A stretch of DNA of 64,000 nt, from contig NZ_LT607413.1 in NCBI RefSeq assembly GCF_900091495.1, positions 7,711,487 through 7,775,486 on the forward strand. Direction: 5' to 3'. Both the position numbers and the translations under genes were made by a program. Positions 7,780-15,883 of this stretch are shown one piece after another. The DNA comes from Micromonospora echinospora (lineage in GTDB: Bacteria > Actinomycetota > Actinomycetes > Mycobacteriales > Micromonosporaceae). The notes under the pieces are model-generated. The model made no database searches. It had not been told where the DNA came from and saw only the letters and a list, made by a program, of their open reading frames with translations. Every line of letters starts with the position of its first letter. Within the stretch, counting starts at the first letter, position 1.

Positions 7780-9324
7780 ATGTCCCTCCCGATCACCGGG
7801 CCCGCCCTGGGCAGGCGTCGCCTTCGCGCGAGCATCTACATTCGCTTGTCCCACGCGGCCGACGCGTCGAACACGTCCCTAGACGACATGATCAACAAGT
7901 GCCGAGCCCTTCTCGCCGCCGAGGATTTCGAGGAGATCGCCCTTCATATTGACGACGGGATCTCGGGCGGTGTCCGCGACCGCCCCGAGTTCATCGCCTG
8001 GCTTGACGACGCCCGTCACGGCCGGTGCGAAGTCCTGGTCGCCCACCACGTCGACCGGATGACCCGCGAGGGCCTGAACGTGGCCGCAATGATCCTCGAC
8101 GTACAGGAGGGGAAAGATCCGGTCACGGGCAAGATCGTCCGCCCGCCGGTCCGGCTCATGGACACGACGGGACTCGACTCCGACAACGGAACCGCGTTCC
8201 GCATCATGTTCCTGATCAAGGCCGAGACCGCCCGCGATGAGCGCGAGAACGCCCGCCGCCGTGTCGCCGGTCGCGCCACCCGGCTACGGCTGGCCGGACG
8301 CTGGCCGGGCGGGGAGGTGCCCTTCGGGTACCGGATCGTGCCGGCCCGGGACGGGAAGGGGAAGACCCTCGCCCAGCACGACGAAGAGGCCGCCGCGCTG
8401 AAGGACTGCGCCTCGCTGATCCTTCGCGGACAGACCCTCGGCCGCGCCGTCCGATGGATGAACTACCACGGGCCAAGCCCGCGCCGCGCCGAGCAGTGGT
8501 CGCGGACGACCCTCGCCCAGGCGCTCACCGGGGACCACATTCTCGGCAGGGTGACGATCGGGAACGTCCTTCAGCGGGACGCGAAGGGCTTTCCGTTCGC
8601 GCCGTTCCCCGAAGTGCTCGATCTCCCGACCGTGACCGCGCTGCGTCAGGCGCTTGCACGGAACGCCGACCCCACGAAGAGCCCCCGGGGTCCCCGTAAG
8701 CCCGCCCGCCTCGGGTCCCGGCTGATCGAGTGTTCCGGCTGCGGGAAGTTCCTCACGGTGACGAGGACGAAGACCGCCTACCGGCCGCGCTCCCGACCCG
8801 GCGAGGTGCGCCGGTACGAGCTGATCACGTACCGCTGTCAGGAGAAGTCCGAGGGTCGGCGCTGCGAGCGCCCCGTCCTGGTCTCGGCCCTGCCGTTTGA
8901 GCAGTACCTAGAGCGTCGCTTCCTGGAAGACTTCGGCCACGCGCCGATGTTCGAGGAGCGCGTGATCGTGGCCGACGGGGGCGCACTTGCTGCGGTAGAG
9001 GAAGCTCTCGCCGGCCTGCTCGCCCGCCTCGCCACCGCCGCCACCGCCGAGACCTTCGCTCAGCTTCAGGCGCTACAGGCTCAGCGGGACGAGCTGATCG
9101 CCGCACCCCGCGAACCGATCGTGACCCGCGTTCCGACCGGCCTTACGATGGCGGAAGAGTGGGAGGCCCGCGACACCGAAGGTCGGCGTGAGTTGCTGTC
9201 CGACGCCTACGAGCTGCTACGCCTCCACCCCGGGAAGCGTGGTGGGAAGGGCTACTTCGACCCGGCCCGCCTCGAAGCAATCCCGTTCGAGGGTGCCCAC
9301 GACCCGGACCCCGAATTCGTGTAA
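7780..9324 (+). CDS. Large serine integrase
   Basis: This 514-aa protein is a large serine recombinase that integrates the phage at attB in pirin. The catalytic domain (about 16-165) has the YIRLS motif with nucleophile Ser24, and VDRMTREGLNVAA later in the domain. A recombinase domain follows, then a zinc ribbon with Cys318, Cys321, Cys353 and Cys362, and a coiled coil at about 405-445 typical of this class. The ATG at 7780 is used rather than the upstream 7759 codon because the promoter lies just before it and there is no ribosome binding site. Excision would need a directionality factor, likely the Gp3-like protein at 41357. Confidence 0.95.
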   Translation: MSLPITGPALGRRRLRASIYIRLSHAADASNTSLDDMINKCRALLAAEDFEEIALHIDDGISGGVRDRPEFIAWLDDARHGRCEVLVAHHVDRMTREGLNVAAMILDVQEGKDPVTGKIVRPPVRLMDTTGLDSDNGTAFRIMFLIKAETARDERENARRRVAGRATRLRLAGRWPGGEVPFGYRIVPARDGKGKTLAQHDEEAAALKDCASLILRGQTLGRAVRWMNYHGPSPRRAEQWSRTTLAQALTGDHILGRVTIGNVLQRDAKGFPFAPFPEVLDLPTVTALRQALARNADPTKSPRGPRKPARLGSRLIECSGCGKFLTVTRTKTAYRPRSRPGEVRRYELITYRCQEKSEGRRCERPVLVSALPFEQYLERRFLEDFGHAPMFEERVIVADGGALAAVEEALAGLLARLATAATAETFAQLQALQAQRDELIAAPREPIVTRVPTGLTMAEEWEARDTEGRRELLSDAYELLRLHPGKRGGKGYFDPARLEAIPFEGAHDPDPEFV

Positions 9325-9419
9325 ACGGACCAACCCCGACCGGACGCCCTCGGCCCTCCCGCCGGGGGCGTTCGCGTGTTTACACGCCGCGCCGAGGGAG
9401 CGCCGGGCGAGACCGCCGG

Positions 9420-9527
9420 GTGACGAAGTGACCGACGTTTCGTCACTCCCCTATTACTTCTTCTAGAGGAGGAGGAGGAGTCTTAGACATAGATACGGGA
9501 GTGACGAAACGTGCGTCACTGCGTCAC
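9420..9527. repeat. 108-bp inverted repeat, copy 1
   Basis: Two 28-bp arms (9420-9447 and 9500-9527) are inverted repeats matching at 25 of 28 positions, separated by a 52-bp purine/pyrimidine-biased spacer containing TTCTTCTAG. Each arm itself contains opposed GTGACGAA / TTTCGTCAC half-sites. The same structure recurs at 39862-39969. Possible roles are a replication origin, a partition or regulator site, or a transcription terminator. Confidence 0.85.
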
Positions 9528-9596
9528 GCATGGCCGCCGGCCTGGGCGGGTAGGGGTCTCCTTACGCTTAACGCTCACCGTAGGAGGTACCCGCCG

Positions 9597-10220
9597 ATGC
9601 GTACCGCCGCCCTGGCACTGACGCTCGCCCTCGCCCCTGCCCCTGCCGCCCCGCCGGGCCCCCTGCGTGACGCCGTCGGGGGCGTGGTCGACCGCCTGAT
9701 TCCCGGCCGCCCGCCCGACGTGCCCCCGTCGCCGACCACGGTCCCCGTGACCGTCCCGCCGGCCCCGTTGGTGACTCCGGCCGGGTCCCCGAGCCCCGCC
9801 CCGACCAAGGCCCCCGCACCGGCCCGGACGACACCCGCCCACGTAACAGAGGTGGGGCCCGCGTCGTCTTCCCGTCCGAAGGGCACGTTGCAAGGCCCGA
9901 CCGAGCCGGGCCCCGCCACACCGGGGGCGGCAACGCCCGAGGCGATTCCGGGCCTTGTCGGGCCGTGGGGTGAGCCCGCACCCGAGGACAGCGACCCCGC
10001 CCCGGGGCGGACGGTCTACGTCTTCGGCCTGGTCGCCCTTGCCCTGCCGGCCGCGTGGGTGCTCGCCCGCCGTCGCCGGCCGCGTCCTGCGGTCACCGCC
10101 GCGACGTACGAGGAGGCTTACGAGCTGGGCCGCGCCGACGAGCGGGCCGCAGCCGACCGCCCCTCGGCCCGCGTGATCCCGTTCACGCGCCGGGACAGCA
10201 AAAGGCCCCCGGCTAGGTAG
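9597..10220 (+). CDS. Proline-rich surface protein with C-terminal anchor
   Basis: The 207-aa product has a signal peptide (MRTAALALTLALAPAPAA), a long Pro/Ala/Thr-rich extracellular stretch (about 40-130), one membrane helix (VFGLVALALPAAWVLA) and an RRRRPRP stop-transfer followed by a cytoplasmic tail. The ATG at 9597 has AGGAGG eight bases upstream. It sits between integrase and the repressor-like locus, where genes expressed from the prophage are common, so it may change the host surface (for example superinfection exclusion). No family was recognised. Confidence 0.7.
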   Translation: MRTAALALTLALAPAPAAPPGPLRDAVGGVVDRLIPGRPPDVPPSPTTVPVTVPPAPLVTPAGSPSPAPTKAPAPARTTPAHVTEVGPASSSRPKGTLQGPTEPGPATPGAATPEAIPGLVGPWGEPAPEDSDPAPGRTVYVFGLVALALPAAWVLARRRRPRPAVTAATYEEAYELGRADERAAADRPSARVIPFTRRDSKRPPAR

Positions 10221-10229
10221 CCGAGGGCC
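10204..10229. terminator. Convergent terminator
   Basis: GGCCCCCGGCT pairs with AGCCGAGGGCC around a short loop, between the rightward surface protein and the leftward DUF397 gene. One mismatch interrupts the stem. Confidence 0.6.
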
Positions 10230-10245
10230 CGTCGTGCTGGTCGGG

Positions 10246-10434
10246 TCAGCGCTGCGCCACGCTGCCCACGAACGCCCGCCAGGCTGCGGGCGGGAAGGTC
10301 AGCGCCGGCCCTGCCGGGTCCTTCGAGTCCCGGACACCGACGACCCCGGGAAGGTTGTCGGCGACCTCTACACAGTCGCCGCCGTTACCGCCACTGCGAG
10401 TGCTTTTGCGCCACTGCGCCCCGGTCAGGTCCAT
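10246..10434 (-). CDS. DUF397 protein
   Basis: This 62-aa protein has the DUF397 hallmarks: W(R)KSTRSGGNGGDCVEVA near the N-terminus, VGVRDSKDPAGPALTF in the middle and WRAFVGSV at the end. In actinomycetes DUF397 genes sit next to XRE-DUF5753 regulators (the WhiJ/AbaA-type arrangement) and are thought to modulate their DNA binding. Here it overlaps the end of that partner gene by ten bases and is certainly co-transcribed. Confidence 0.9.
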   Translation of the reverse strand: MDLTGAQWRKSTRSGGNGGDCVEVADNLPGVVGVRDSKDPAGPALTFPPAAWRAFVGSVAQR

Positions 10435-11192
10435 GTCTTCGCCGCTTCCATGATGAGGTCTAGGGATCTTCCTCGCGGAAGCGCCTCACCTCGAATGCGC
10501 TCCCACCGCCGCTCAAGGGTAACAAGGTCGGAGGGCTGGTCGAGTATCGCCGCCCGCGCGGGGCTGTCGACGTGTGCGACCCGTGCGCCTTCGGGCATGT
10601 CGGCGATCGTGAAGGGCCCGTCAAGGCCCGGGTAGCTGGGCGCGTCCGCCGGCACGACGTGAAGTTGCACGCTGGGCAGGTCGGCGCACTGTACGAGGTG
10701 GGCGAGCTGCGCGGCCATGAGTGCCCGGTCGCCGCCGACGCGCCGCCGCAGTACGCCTTCGTCCAGTACGGCGACGAGCAGGGGCCCGCGCTCCCGCGTG
10801 AGGATGGACTGCCGGCCGAGCCTCGCGGCGACCAGCTCGTCTACCGCGTCGGTGCACAGCACCCCGCCCGCGAGGGTCGCCCGCGCGTACGCCTCGGTCT
10901 GAAGCAAGCCGGGCACCCACGCGAGCTGATACGCGCGCAGCGTGGCGGCCTCGCGTTCGATGTCGACCCACGGGCGGAACCAGACGGGCTCGCGGCGTAG
11001 CCCGACGTCCGGCCATAGTGTGTCGACATCTCGCCCGAGCAGTTTTGCGACGGCGACGCGGTGGCGACTCTGTGGAATGTGCCCAGGGTTTGCCCAGCGT
11101 TGCGCGGTCTTCGGGTGTACCCCTATCTGACCTGCGAGGCTTTCCGCTGTGTGCCCTGCCTCGGCGAGCGCCGCGACAAACGCGTGATTCAT
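10425..11192 (-). CDS. XRE-family regulator with DUF5753 domain
   Basis: The 255-aa product has an N-terminal helix-turn-helix (residues about 5-60; AEAGHTAESLAGQIGVHPKTAQRWANPG) and a C-terminal DUF5753 ligand/interaction domain (LRAYQLAWVPGLLQTEAYARA to ERRWERIRGEALP). The ATG at 11192 has a GGGACAGG-like site; the upstream TTG at 11261 lies within the promoter. A palindrome at 11220-11232 between promoter and gene suggests autoregulation. It is the only classical regulator on the leftward strand next to integrase and so the best positional candidate for the immunity repressor, though XRE-DUF5753 proteins are usually chromosomal. Confidence 0.85.
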   Translation of the reverse strand: MNHAFVAALAEAGHTAESLAGQIGVHPKTAQRWANPGHIPQSRHRVAVAKLLGRDVDTLWPDVGLRREPVWFRPWVDIEREAATLRAYQLAWVPGLLQTEAYARATLAGGVLCTDAVDELVAARLGRQSILTRERGPLLVAVLDEGVLRRRVGGDRALMAAQLAHLVQCADLPSVQLHVVPADAPSYPGLDGPFTIADMPEGARVAHVDSPARAAILDQPSDLVTLERRWERIRGEALPRGRSLDLIMEAAKTWT

Positions 11193-11219
11193 GCCTGTCC
11201 CTTCCCGGAACAAACGATC

Positions 11220-11262
11220 TGTCCTAAGGACATTAGACAACGCTGTGTGATTGTCAGGCAAC
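11220..11262 (-). promoter_or_regulatory. Promoter and operator of the XRE-DUF397 operon
   Basis: On the minus strand TTGCCT and TCTAAT are separated by 18 bp. The near-perfect palindrome TGTCCTAAGGACA (11220-11232) lies just downstream of the -10 box, and GACAA/TTGTC arms flank the spacer. This arrangement fits autorepression. Confidence 0.5.
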
Positions 11263-11281
11263 CGTCGGCAGGCTGGTCTTC

Positions 11282-11662
11282 ATGCCACGATCACGCCCGA
11301 CATCGTCTGTCCCGTTCGCCCCCCGGCACCGTCCGGTCCTGCGCGGGTTCCGGCTGCGGTGCTCGTGTGGTCTCGCGTCCTGGCGACGCTGCCCGGACCG
11401 CCGGCACCCGCTGCGACCGGGCCCGCTCGCCGCCCCGCGCCACGCTGCGGAGGACAAGCCGAAGCCACCGCCGAAGCCCGACCCGAAGCCGAAGTCCGAG
11501 CCGCCTTCGATCCCCTGGCCGCCGCTGAACCCGATCGGGCCCTTCAGCCTTCCTTCTCGTCCGGTCGCCCAGGACGACGCGACTCAGGTCATCTGGCCGA
11601 ACGCGTCGGGACTGGTCACGCGCGCCCAGCGCGAGCGCGGGAACGGGGGCCGCTGGTGGTAA
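11282..11662 (+). CDS. Small Pro/Lys-rich protein
   Basis: The 126-aa frame contains CSCGLASWRRC and a Pro-Lys repeat (KPKPPPKPDPKPKSEPP), then VIWPNASGLVTRAQRERG. It is divergent from the XRE gene and its stop overlaps the GTG of the next gene, implying translational coupling. No clear ribosome binding site precedes the ATG, so a leaderless transcript or a later start is possible. The family is unknown. Confidence 0.5.
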   Translation: MPRSRPTSSVPFAPRHRPVLRGFRLRCSCGLASWRRCPDRRHPLRPGPLAAPRHAAEDKPKPPPKPDPKPKSEPPSIPWPPLNPIGPFSLPSRPVAQDDATQVIWPNASGLVTRAQRERGNGGRWW

Positions 11663-11976
11663 GCGTGGCTTCCTCGGCGACGACGGACCCGGCCCTCGTT
11701 CACCGCCGCCGCTGGGCGACGGTGCGGTGTGTGGAGTGTGGTCGGCACTGGCCGTGCGACGCCTTCAAAACGGCTATGTTCCTGACGACCCCGGCGCAGC
11801 GCGCCGCCGCCGTGCTCCAAATGGTGGAGGAGGCGCGGCGGGTGAAGAGGGAAGGAATCGACATTCCCGCGCCGGCCCTCATCAGCCGGTTTCTGTGGTG
11901 GCTGAAGCTGGGCCGCAACGACGCCCAAATGCTGGCATGGGAGGTGTGGCCGAATGCCTCGGCCCCACCCCGGTAG
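11656..11976 (+). CDS. Small CxxC...WPC protein
   Basis: The 106-aa product carries RCVECGRHWPCDAF, a short Cys motif resembling that of the next protein, followed by a helical region (AAAVLQMVEEARRVKREGI). The GTG at 11656 overlaps the upstream stop (GTGGTAA). Proteins with this motif are frequent beside XRE-DUF5753 pairs in actinomycetes, but their role is unknown. Confidence 0.6.
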   Translation: MVSVASSATTDPALVHRRRWATVRCVECGRHWPCDAFKTAMFLTTPAQRAAAVLQMVEEARRVKREGIDIPAPALISRFLWWLKLGRNDAQMLAWEVWPNASAPPR

Positions 11977-12211
11977 CACGCACGTCTACAGTCGCCCGGC
12001 GTGGCGTTGCCGGACGTGTGGGGCCCCGTGGCCGTGTCAGCCGGCGAAGCTGCGTCTCCTCGGCGAGTACAAGAAAGACCGGCTCGCCCTGTCGATGTAC
12101 CTCGGGACGCTGCTCGACGTCGCGGTGTCCGAGGTGCCCGCCGACAGTGGAGAGAACCTGCTCGAACGCTTCGTGTCGTGGGCGCGTCCGCCGCGCCGGC
12201 CGAGGTACTGA
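11954..12211 (+). CDS. Small CxxC...PWPC protein
   Basis: The 85-aa product has WRCRTCGAPWPCQPAK followed by RLLGEYKKDRLALSMYLGTLLDVAVSE. This pattern is common in actinobacterial genomes (sometimes labelled flavin reductase without good support) next to XRE regulators. It overlaps the previous gene by 23 bp. It is probably a zinc-binding accessory protein; the function is unknown. Confidence 0.7.
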   Translation: MPRPHPGSTHVYSRPAWRCRTCGAPWPCQPAKLRLLGEYKKDRLALSMYLGTLLDVAVSEVPADSGENLLERFVSWARPPRRPRY

Positions 12212-12222
12212 CCTGCTGAAAC

Positions 12223-12251
12223 TGCCCGTCCCGGTGTCGCCCGGGGCGGGC
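12223..12251 (+). terminator. Terminator after the XRE-linked cassette
   Basis: An imperfect GC hairpin (GCCCGTCCCGG against CCCGGGGCGGGC) precedes the early promoter at 12265. Confidence 0.45.
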
Positions 12252-12264
12252 TCAAACTTTCTTT

Positions 12265-12293
12265 GAACACCTTGGGGTCCCCTGGCGCATAGG
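12265..12293 (+). promoter_or_regulatory. Early promoter element 1
   Basis: GAACACC at 12265-12271 and GGCGCATAGG at 12284-12293 are separated by exactly 12 bp. This places GAACAC and CATAGG 17 bp apart, as -35 and -10. The start codon is 42 bp downstream, and the leader contains a small GTGTC/GACAC hairpin. Confidence 0.75.
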
Positions 12294-12334
12294 GGCCGTG
12301 TCCGCAAGAGACACGAGCCCAGGAGGCCCGAGCA

Positions 12335-13576
12335 ATGATGCAGAACTTCCCCGCGCGTGCGAACGGTGACAAGCTGACCGAGGACGCGCAGGTGTACGTG
12401 GACGCCGACGGTCGCCGGCCCGACTCGCAGGGTGCGTACCTGGGTCTGACCCTGCCGGGCAAGATCGAGTCCGTGTGGCTGAACCCGGACGCCGCCCGGC
12501 GGATGGGCGAGTGGTTCGCGACCCGCTACGGCGTCGGTGGCTACCTCGGCGCGAAGGCCGGCGAGACCGTGAAGGTCCTGAACCGGGACGGCTCGCTGAA
12601 GCGGACCGAGAAGGTCGCCGATGCGATCGACTTCGACGGCGAGTACCTGATGGAGGACGGCAGCTACGTATCGGCCGTCTTCGTCCGCCACGCCGCCGCG
12701 ATCCTGCCCGAGGACGAGAAGCCGGCCGAGCCGGTCGCCCTGAAGGTCGGCGACGTGGTCGAGCTGAAGCCGAACGCGAAGACGACCAACGGGGGCGGTG
12801 TCTACTTCGCGGCGGACGTGACCCGGGTCCGGGTCGAGCGCGCCATGAACGAGCGTGGCAACTGCCTGGTCCACCGCGTGAACGGCTCGGGGGGCGTCAC
12901 CACGCAGAACGTCGGCCGCGCCTACCTGGGCGACCCGATCGCGGCCGAGCCCTTCGCGCCGGAGGTCGGCGGGGTGTACGCGCTGAAGCCGGGCGCGCTC
13001 ACGTCGTTCGGGACGTGCACCCTGAACGGGCGCGGTGTGACCCGGGTCGAGGTCACGTCCGGTCCGGACGACGACGGCGACCTGGTCATCCGGGCGCTCG
13101 ACGGCGACGGGACGCGGACCGGCGCGTACGTCCTCCCGTCGGGCCTCGCCCCGCTGGCCGAGGCCCCGGCCGCCCCGAAGACCGGCCCGTTGGAGGCCGG
13201 CGAGGAGGCCGAGGTGGTCGAGTCGTGGGGCGTGGACTTCCGGGTCGGCGACCGCGTGACCGTGGTGCGGCGCTTCATGAGCTTCGGCGAGGAGTTCATC
13301 GAGGTGACGCACAACCGGAAGGGCGTGTCGGGCGACTGCTACCCGCGTCGGCTGAAGCGTCCCGCCGCCGACCGGCCGTGGGCTGTCGGTGACGAGGCGA
13401 TCGTGACGGAGGACTACCCGACCCACGCGAGCGTCCGCGCGGGTGACCGCGTCCGCATCACGGACCTGCCGAGCGTGCGTGACGACCGCTACCGCGCCGA
13501 GTTCGTCTCGGGCCGGGGTGGCGCGCACGGGGGCGGCGGATGGTTCATCCCCGCTTCCGCCCTGCGCCGCCCGTAA
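12335..13576 (+). CDS. Early protein with repeated SH3/KOW-like modules
   Basis: This 413-aa acidic soluble protein opens with a region of about 110 residues (LPGKIESVWLNPDAARRMGEWFATRYG) and then has several similar modules beginning with VGD/VGG: LKVGDVVELKPNAKT, PEVGGVYALKPGALT, FRVGDRVTVVRRFMS and WAVGDEAIVTEDYPT. The second resembles modules in the next two genes. Small beta-barrels of this kind often bind nucleic acid or protein, but no function is known. CAGGAGG precedes the ATG, and a dedicated early promoter lies upstream. Confidence 0.75.
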   Translation: MMQNFPARANGDKLTEDAQVYVDADGRRPDSQGAYLGLTLPGKIESVWLNPDAARRMGEWFATRYGVGGYLGAKAGETVKVLNRDGSLKRTEKVADAIDFDGEYLMEDGSYVSAVFVRHAAAILPEDEKPAEPVALKVGDVVELKPNAKTTNGGGVYFAADVTRVRVERAMNERGNCLVHRVNGSGGVTTQNVGRAYLGDPIAAEPFAPEVGGVYALKPGALTSFGTCTLNGRGVTRVEVTSGPDDDGDLVIRALDGDGTRTGAYVLPSGLAPLAEAPAAPKTGPLEAGEEAEVVESWGVDFRVGDRVTVVRRFMSFGEEFIEVTHNRKGVSGDCYPRRLKRPAADRPWAVGDEAIVTEDYPTHASVRAGDRVRITDLPSVRDDRYRAEFVSGRGGAHGGGGWFIPASALRRP

Positions 13577-13584
13577 CACCCCCT

Positions 13585-13621
13585 GAAGAAGCCCGTCCCC
13601 TGCTCGGGGGCGGGCTTCTTC
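13585..13621 (+). terminator. Terminator
   Basis: A perfect 11-bp stem (GAAGAAGCCCG) extended by CCCC/GGGG pairs ends the transcript of the preceding gene, just before the next early promoter. Confidence 0.75.
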
Positions 13622-13642
13622 TGTTTCTCCCGAAAGTCGCGT

Positions 13643-13671
13643 GAACACCCCGGGCGGCCCTGGCGCATAGG
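13643..13671 (+). promoter_or_regulatory. Early promoter element 2
   Basis: GAACACC, 12 bp, GGCGCATAGG. The start codon used is 38 bp downstream, and the leader again carries a GTGTC...GACAC hairpin, as at element 1. Confidence 0.75.
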
Positions 13672-13708
13672 GCGTGTGTCCGAACGAGACACGACAGCGG
13701 AGGGCCGC

Positions 13709-14557
13709 ATGGCACGGAAGATTTTCGAGCACACCGACGGCGACGGCGACGGCTTCCACATCGACCACTACCCGTCGGCACCCGGCAACTTGGTTCTTCT
13801 GGCGAAGTCGCGCGCGGGGACGATCGTTCCCGTCGAGCTGAAGCCGGGGGCCGACGTCGACCGGCTTCGCGCCGCGCTCGCCCCACACGGCACCCCGGAG
13901 CCCGCGACCGACGCCGGTCCCGGCCCGATCCTCGACCTGACGGACGTCGAGGGCGACACGCTGACCGTTTACACGCGGTCGAGCCGTGAGAACCCGATCG
14001 CGCTCACGATCAACGCCGAGACGGACGACGAGCAGACCGTCTGGCTGACCCCGGCGCGCGTGACCGAGCTGCGGGCGGCCCTGGCCTCGCACGACCCGGC
14101 CGAGGTGCCGACGACCGGGACGGCGCTTCACGAGCTGGCCGAGCGCGTGACCCGTCCGACGGCCCCGGTCGCCGCGATCGAGGTCGGCCGCGAGTACCGG
14201 TTGCTGCCGGGTGCGAAGCTCCACACCGATTTCGGCGACGTGAGTACGGGTCTCGCGACCTCGGGCACCACGCGGGTCGTCGTGACCAACCCGAAGACGC
14301 GCCGGGGGAACGCCACCGTAACCGCCGTGGACGGCGTCAACGCGGGAACGCCGAATTGGAGTGTGGCACCCGAATTCCTCGCCCCGCTCCCCGGCGACGC
14401 CGCCGAGGCACTGTGGGTGCTCCCCGACCCGGCCGACTCGCTCGACCCGGCGCGGGTCGCGGCGTGGGAGAAGGCGTCGACCATGCTGGACGGTCGCGCG
14501 GCCCACGTGGACGACGTGTTGCGCCTCGCTGAGTTCCTGATCGGGGACGCGGCATGA
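13709..14557 (+). CDS. Early protein with VGREYRLLPGA module
   Basis: The 282-aa product has an N-terminal domain (KIFEHTDGDGDGFHIDHY), a middle domain (LTVYTRSSRENPIALTINAETDDEQTVWLTPARVTELRAAL) and a C-terminal module IEVGREYRLLPGAKLHTDFGDVSTG shared with the 14871 gene. The ATG at 13709 follows GGAGGG. The final helix resembles a short regulatory tail. Function unknown; it overlaps the next gene by four bases (ATGA). Confidence 0.7.
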   Translation: MARKIFEHTDGDGDGFHIDHYPSAPGNLVLLAKSRAGTIVPVELKPGADVDRLRAALAPHGTPEPATDAGPGPILDLTDVEGDTLTVYTRSSRENPIALTINAETDDEQTVWLTPARVTELRAALASHDPAEVPTTGTALHELAERVTRPTAPVAAIEVGREYRLLPGAKLHTDFGDVSTGLATSGTTRVVVTNPKTRRGNATVTAVDGVNAGTPNWSVAPEFLAPLPGDAAEALWVLPDPADSLDPARVAAWEKASTMLDGRAAHVDDVLRLAEFLIGDAA

Positions 14558-14871
14558 GGCGCACTCTCCCCTACACCCTCGGCGGTGCCTTGCTCGGCAC
14601 CGTCGGGGGCGTTGCCCTCGCGCTCGACGCGTGGTGGCTGACGTGGGTCGCGTGGTTCGTCTACTTCGCGGCCGTCGAAGGTGCGGCGCTGTTCAACTCC
14701 CGCACCGGCGACACCCTGAGCGAGCACGTGTGGTTGTGGTTCGGCACGCAGCGCCGGAAGGCCGGCGAGCCCCCACGCGAGGTGACCGGGTGGGTTCGGT
14801 TCCGGCGGTTCGTGTTGCTCGCGTTCGTGACGTGGTTGGCAGTGCACTTTCTGACGGGAGGGCTTTTCTGA
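14554..14871 (+). CDS. Small membrane protein, three helices
   Basis: The 105-aa protein has hydrophobic segments at about residues 7-24, 27-46 and 87-104 and a polar loop with WFGTQRRKAGEPPREVTGW. It is coupled by four-base overlap to the upstream gene and by a one-base overlap (TGATG) to the next. Similar small membrane proteins occur in many actinophages; the role is unknown. Confidence 0.75.
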   Translation: MRRTLPYTLGGALLGTVGGVALALDAWWLTWVAWFVYFAAVEGAALFNSRTGDTLSEHVWLWFGTQRRKAGEPPREVTGWVRFRRFVLLAFVTWLAVHFLTGGLF

Positions 14872-15395
14872 TGAGTGAGGCTTACTTCGGCCGGCTGCGC
14901 GTGTCGGACATCTTCGACGGCGACGGCGAAATGCGATTCGAGGGTGTCGGTTCTGGCGGCGTCGGGACCTACGTCAAGCGCGCCGAGGTCGCCCGGCTGC
15001 GCGACCACCTGACGGCCGTCCTGGGCGACGGGCCGAAGCCGGTCGCGGGCGACGCGGGCGCGGTCGAGGTGGGGCGGGAGTACCGGCTGCTGCCGGGGGC
15101 CTGCCGTTCGGGCGGGTACGCGGCGCTGACGGACTACTTCGGCCCCGCTCGGGTGCGGGTGATCCGGCTTCCGGACGCCGACGGCGACGTGTTCGTGGAG
15201 ACGTGCGACGGCGCGCGGAGCGTGTACGTGCTGCCGCAATACCTCGCCCCGCTCGACCCCTCCCCCGCGCCGGCTGCGGCCGACGTGGTGAGGGCGGCCC
15301 GGGAGACCGCCGCCGAGGCGGGCCGGCTCGGTATGCGCAACGTCTCTAGCCTATTCGGCCGCTTCGCCGACGCTCTCGAAGGGAAGGCCCCGTGA
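14871..15395 (+). CDS. Early protein, paralogous module
   Basis: The 174-aa product has FGRLRVSDIFDGDGEMRFEG at the start, then VEVGREYRLLPGACRSGGY...ARVRVIRLPDADGDVFVETCDG, clearly related to the module in the gene at 13709, and an alpha-helical tail. This indicates a local duplication. Function unknown. Confidence 0.7.
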   Translation: MSEAYFGRLRVSDIFDGDGEMRFEGVGSGGVGTYVKRAEVARLRDHLTAVLGDGPKPVAGDAGAVEVGREYRLLPGACRSGGYAALTDYFGPARVRVIRLPDADGDVFVETCDGARSVYVLPQYLAPLDPSPAPAAADVVRAARETAAEAGRLGMRNVSSLFGRFADALEGKAP

Positions 15396-15817
15396 CCCTC
15401 ACCCCTACCAGCGCGCTCGCCGAGGCGCGCGAGTTCGTACTGTCCCTGCCCGGTGCCGGCGAGCTGGACGCCGCCGCGCTCGCTCAACAGATCAACGGCA
15501 TCGCAACGCTGCTGCTGGAGTACGCCGAGCGCCCGGCCCCGGACGACGAGATCGACACCGACGCCGAGCCCGGCCCGCTGGGCGCGTTGTCGTCGGTCCC
15601 GTGCACTGTGGTCCCGTCCGACTCCGCTTGGGTCGACGCTTACCAGACCGTCCGGGGCAAGCGGGTCCGGCTCGGCCTGGTGGACGGGTCGACGCGGCCG
15701 AACATCGTCGTGACGCCGTCGGATGCCCGCCGGTACGCCGCCGGCATCCTGAACGCCGCCGACGAGGCCGACGGTACGTCGCGGCTGCTCTTCGGCATCG
15801 GTTCCCCGCAGTCCTGA
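15392..15817 (+). CDS. Hypothetical early protein
   Basis: The 141-aa product (start GTG, GTGA overlap with the previous stop) begins with a helical region (SALAEAREFVLSLPG, LAQQINGIATLLLEYAE), has an acidic linker, and ends with a small alpha/beta region (VRLGLVDGSTRPNIVVTPSDARRYAAGILNAADEA). No family was recognised. It ends the early operon, before a strong terminator. Confidence 0.65.
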   Translation: MTLTPTSALAEAREFVLSLPGAGELDAAALAQQINGIATLLLEYAERPAPDDEIDTDAEPGPLGALSSVPCTVVPSDSAWVDAYQTVRGKRVRLGLVDGSTRPNIVVTPSDARRYAAGILNAADEADGTSRLLFGIGSPQS

Positions 15818-15827
15818 CCGCACCCCA

Positions 15828-15862
15828 AAGGGCCCGCCTGGCTTCGTGCTGGGCGGGCCCTT
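15828..15862 (+). terminator. Terminator
   Basis: AAGGGCCCGCC pairs perfectly with GGCGGGCCCTT across a 13-base loop, right after the operon. Confidence 0.75.
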
Positions 15863-15883
15863 CCCGTATCCGAAGGAGGAAGG

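Noticed and set aside
11882..14506. An 874-codon minus-strand frame
   Set aside because: It is antisense to three early genes, with Arg/Gly/Val-rich low-information sequence.
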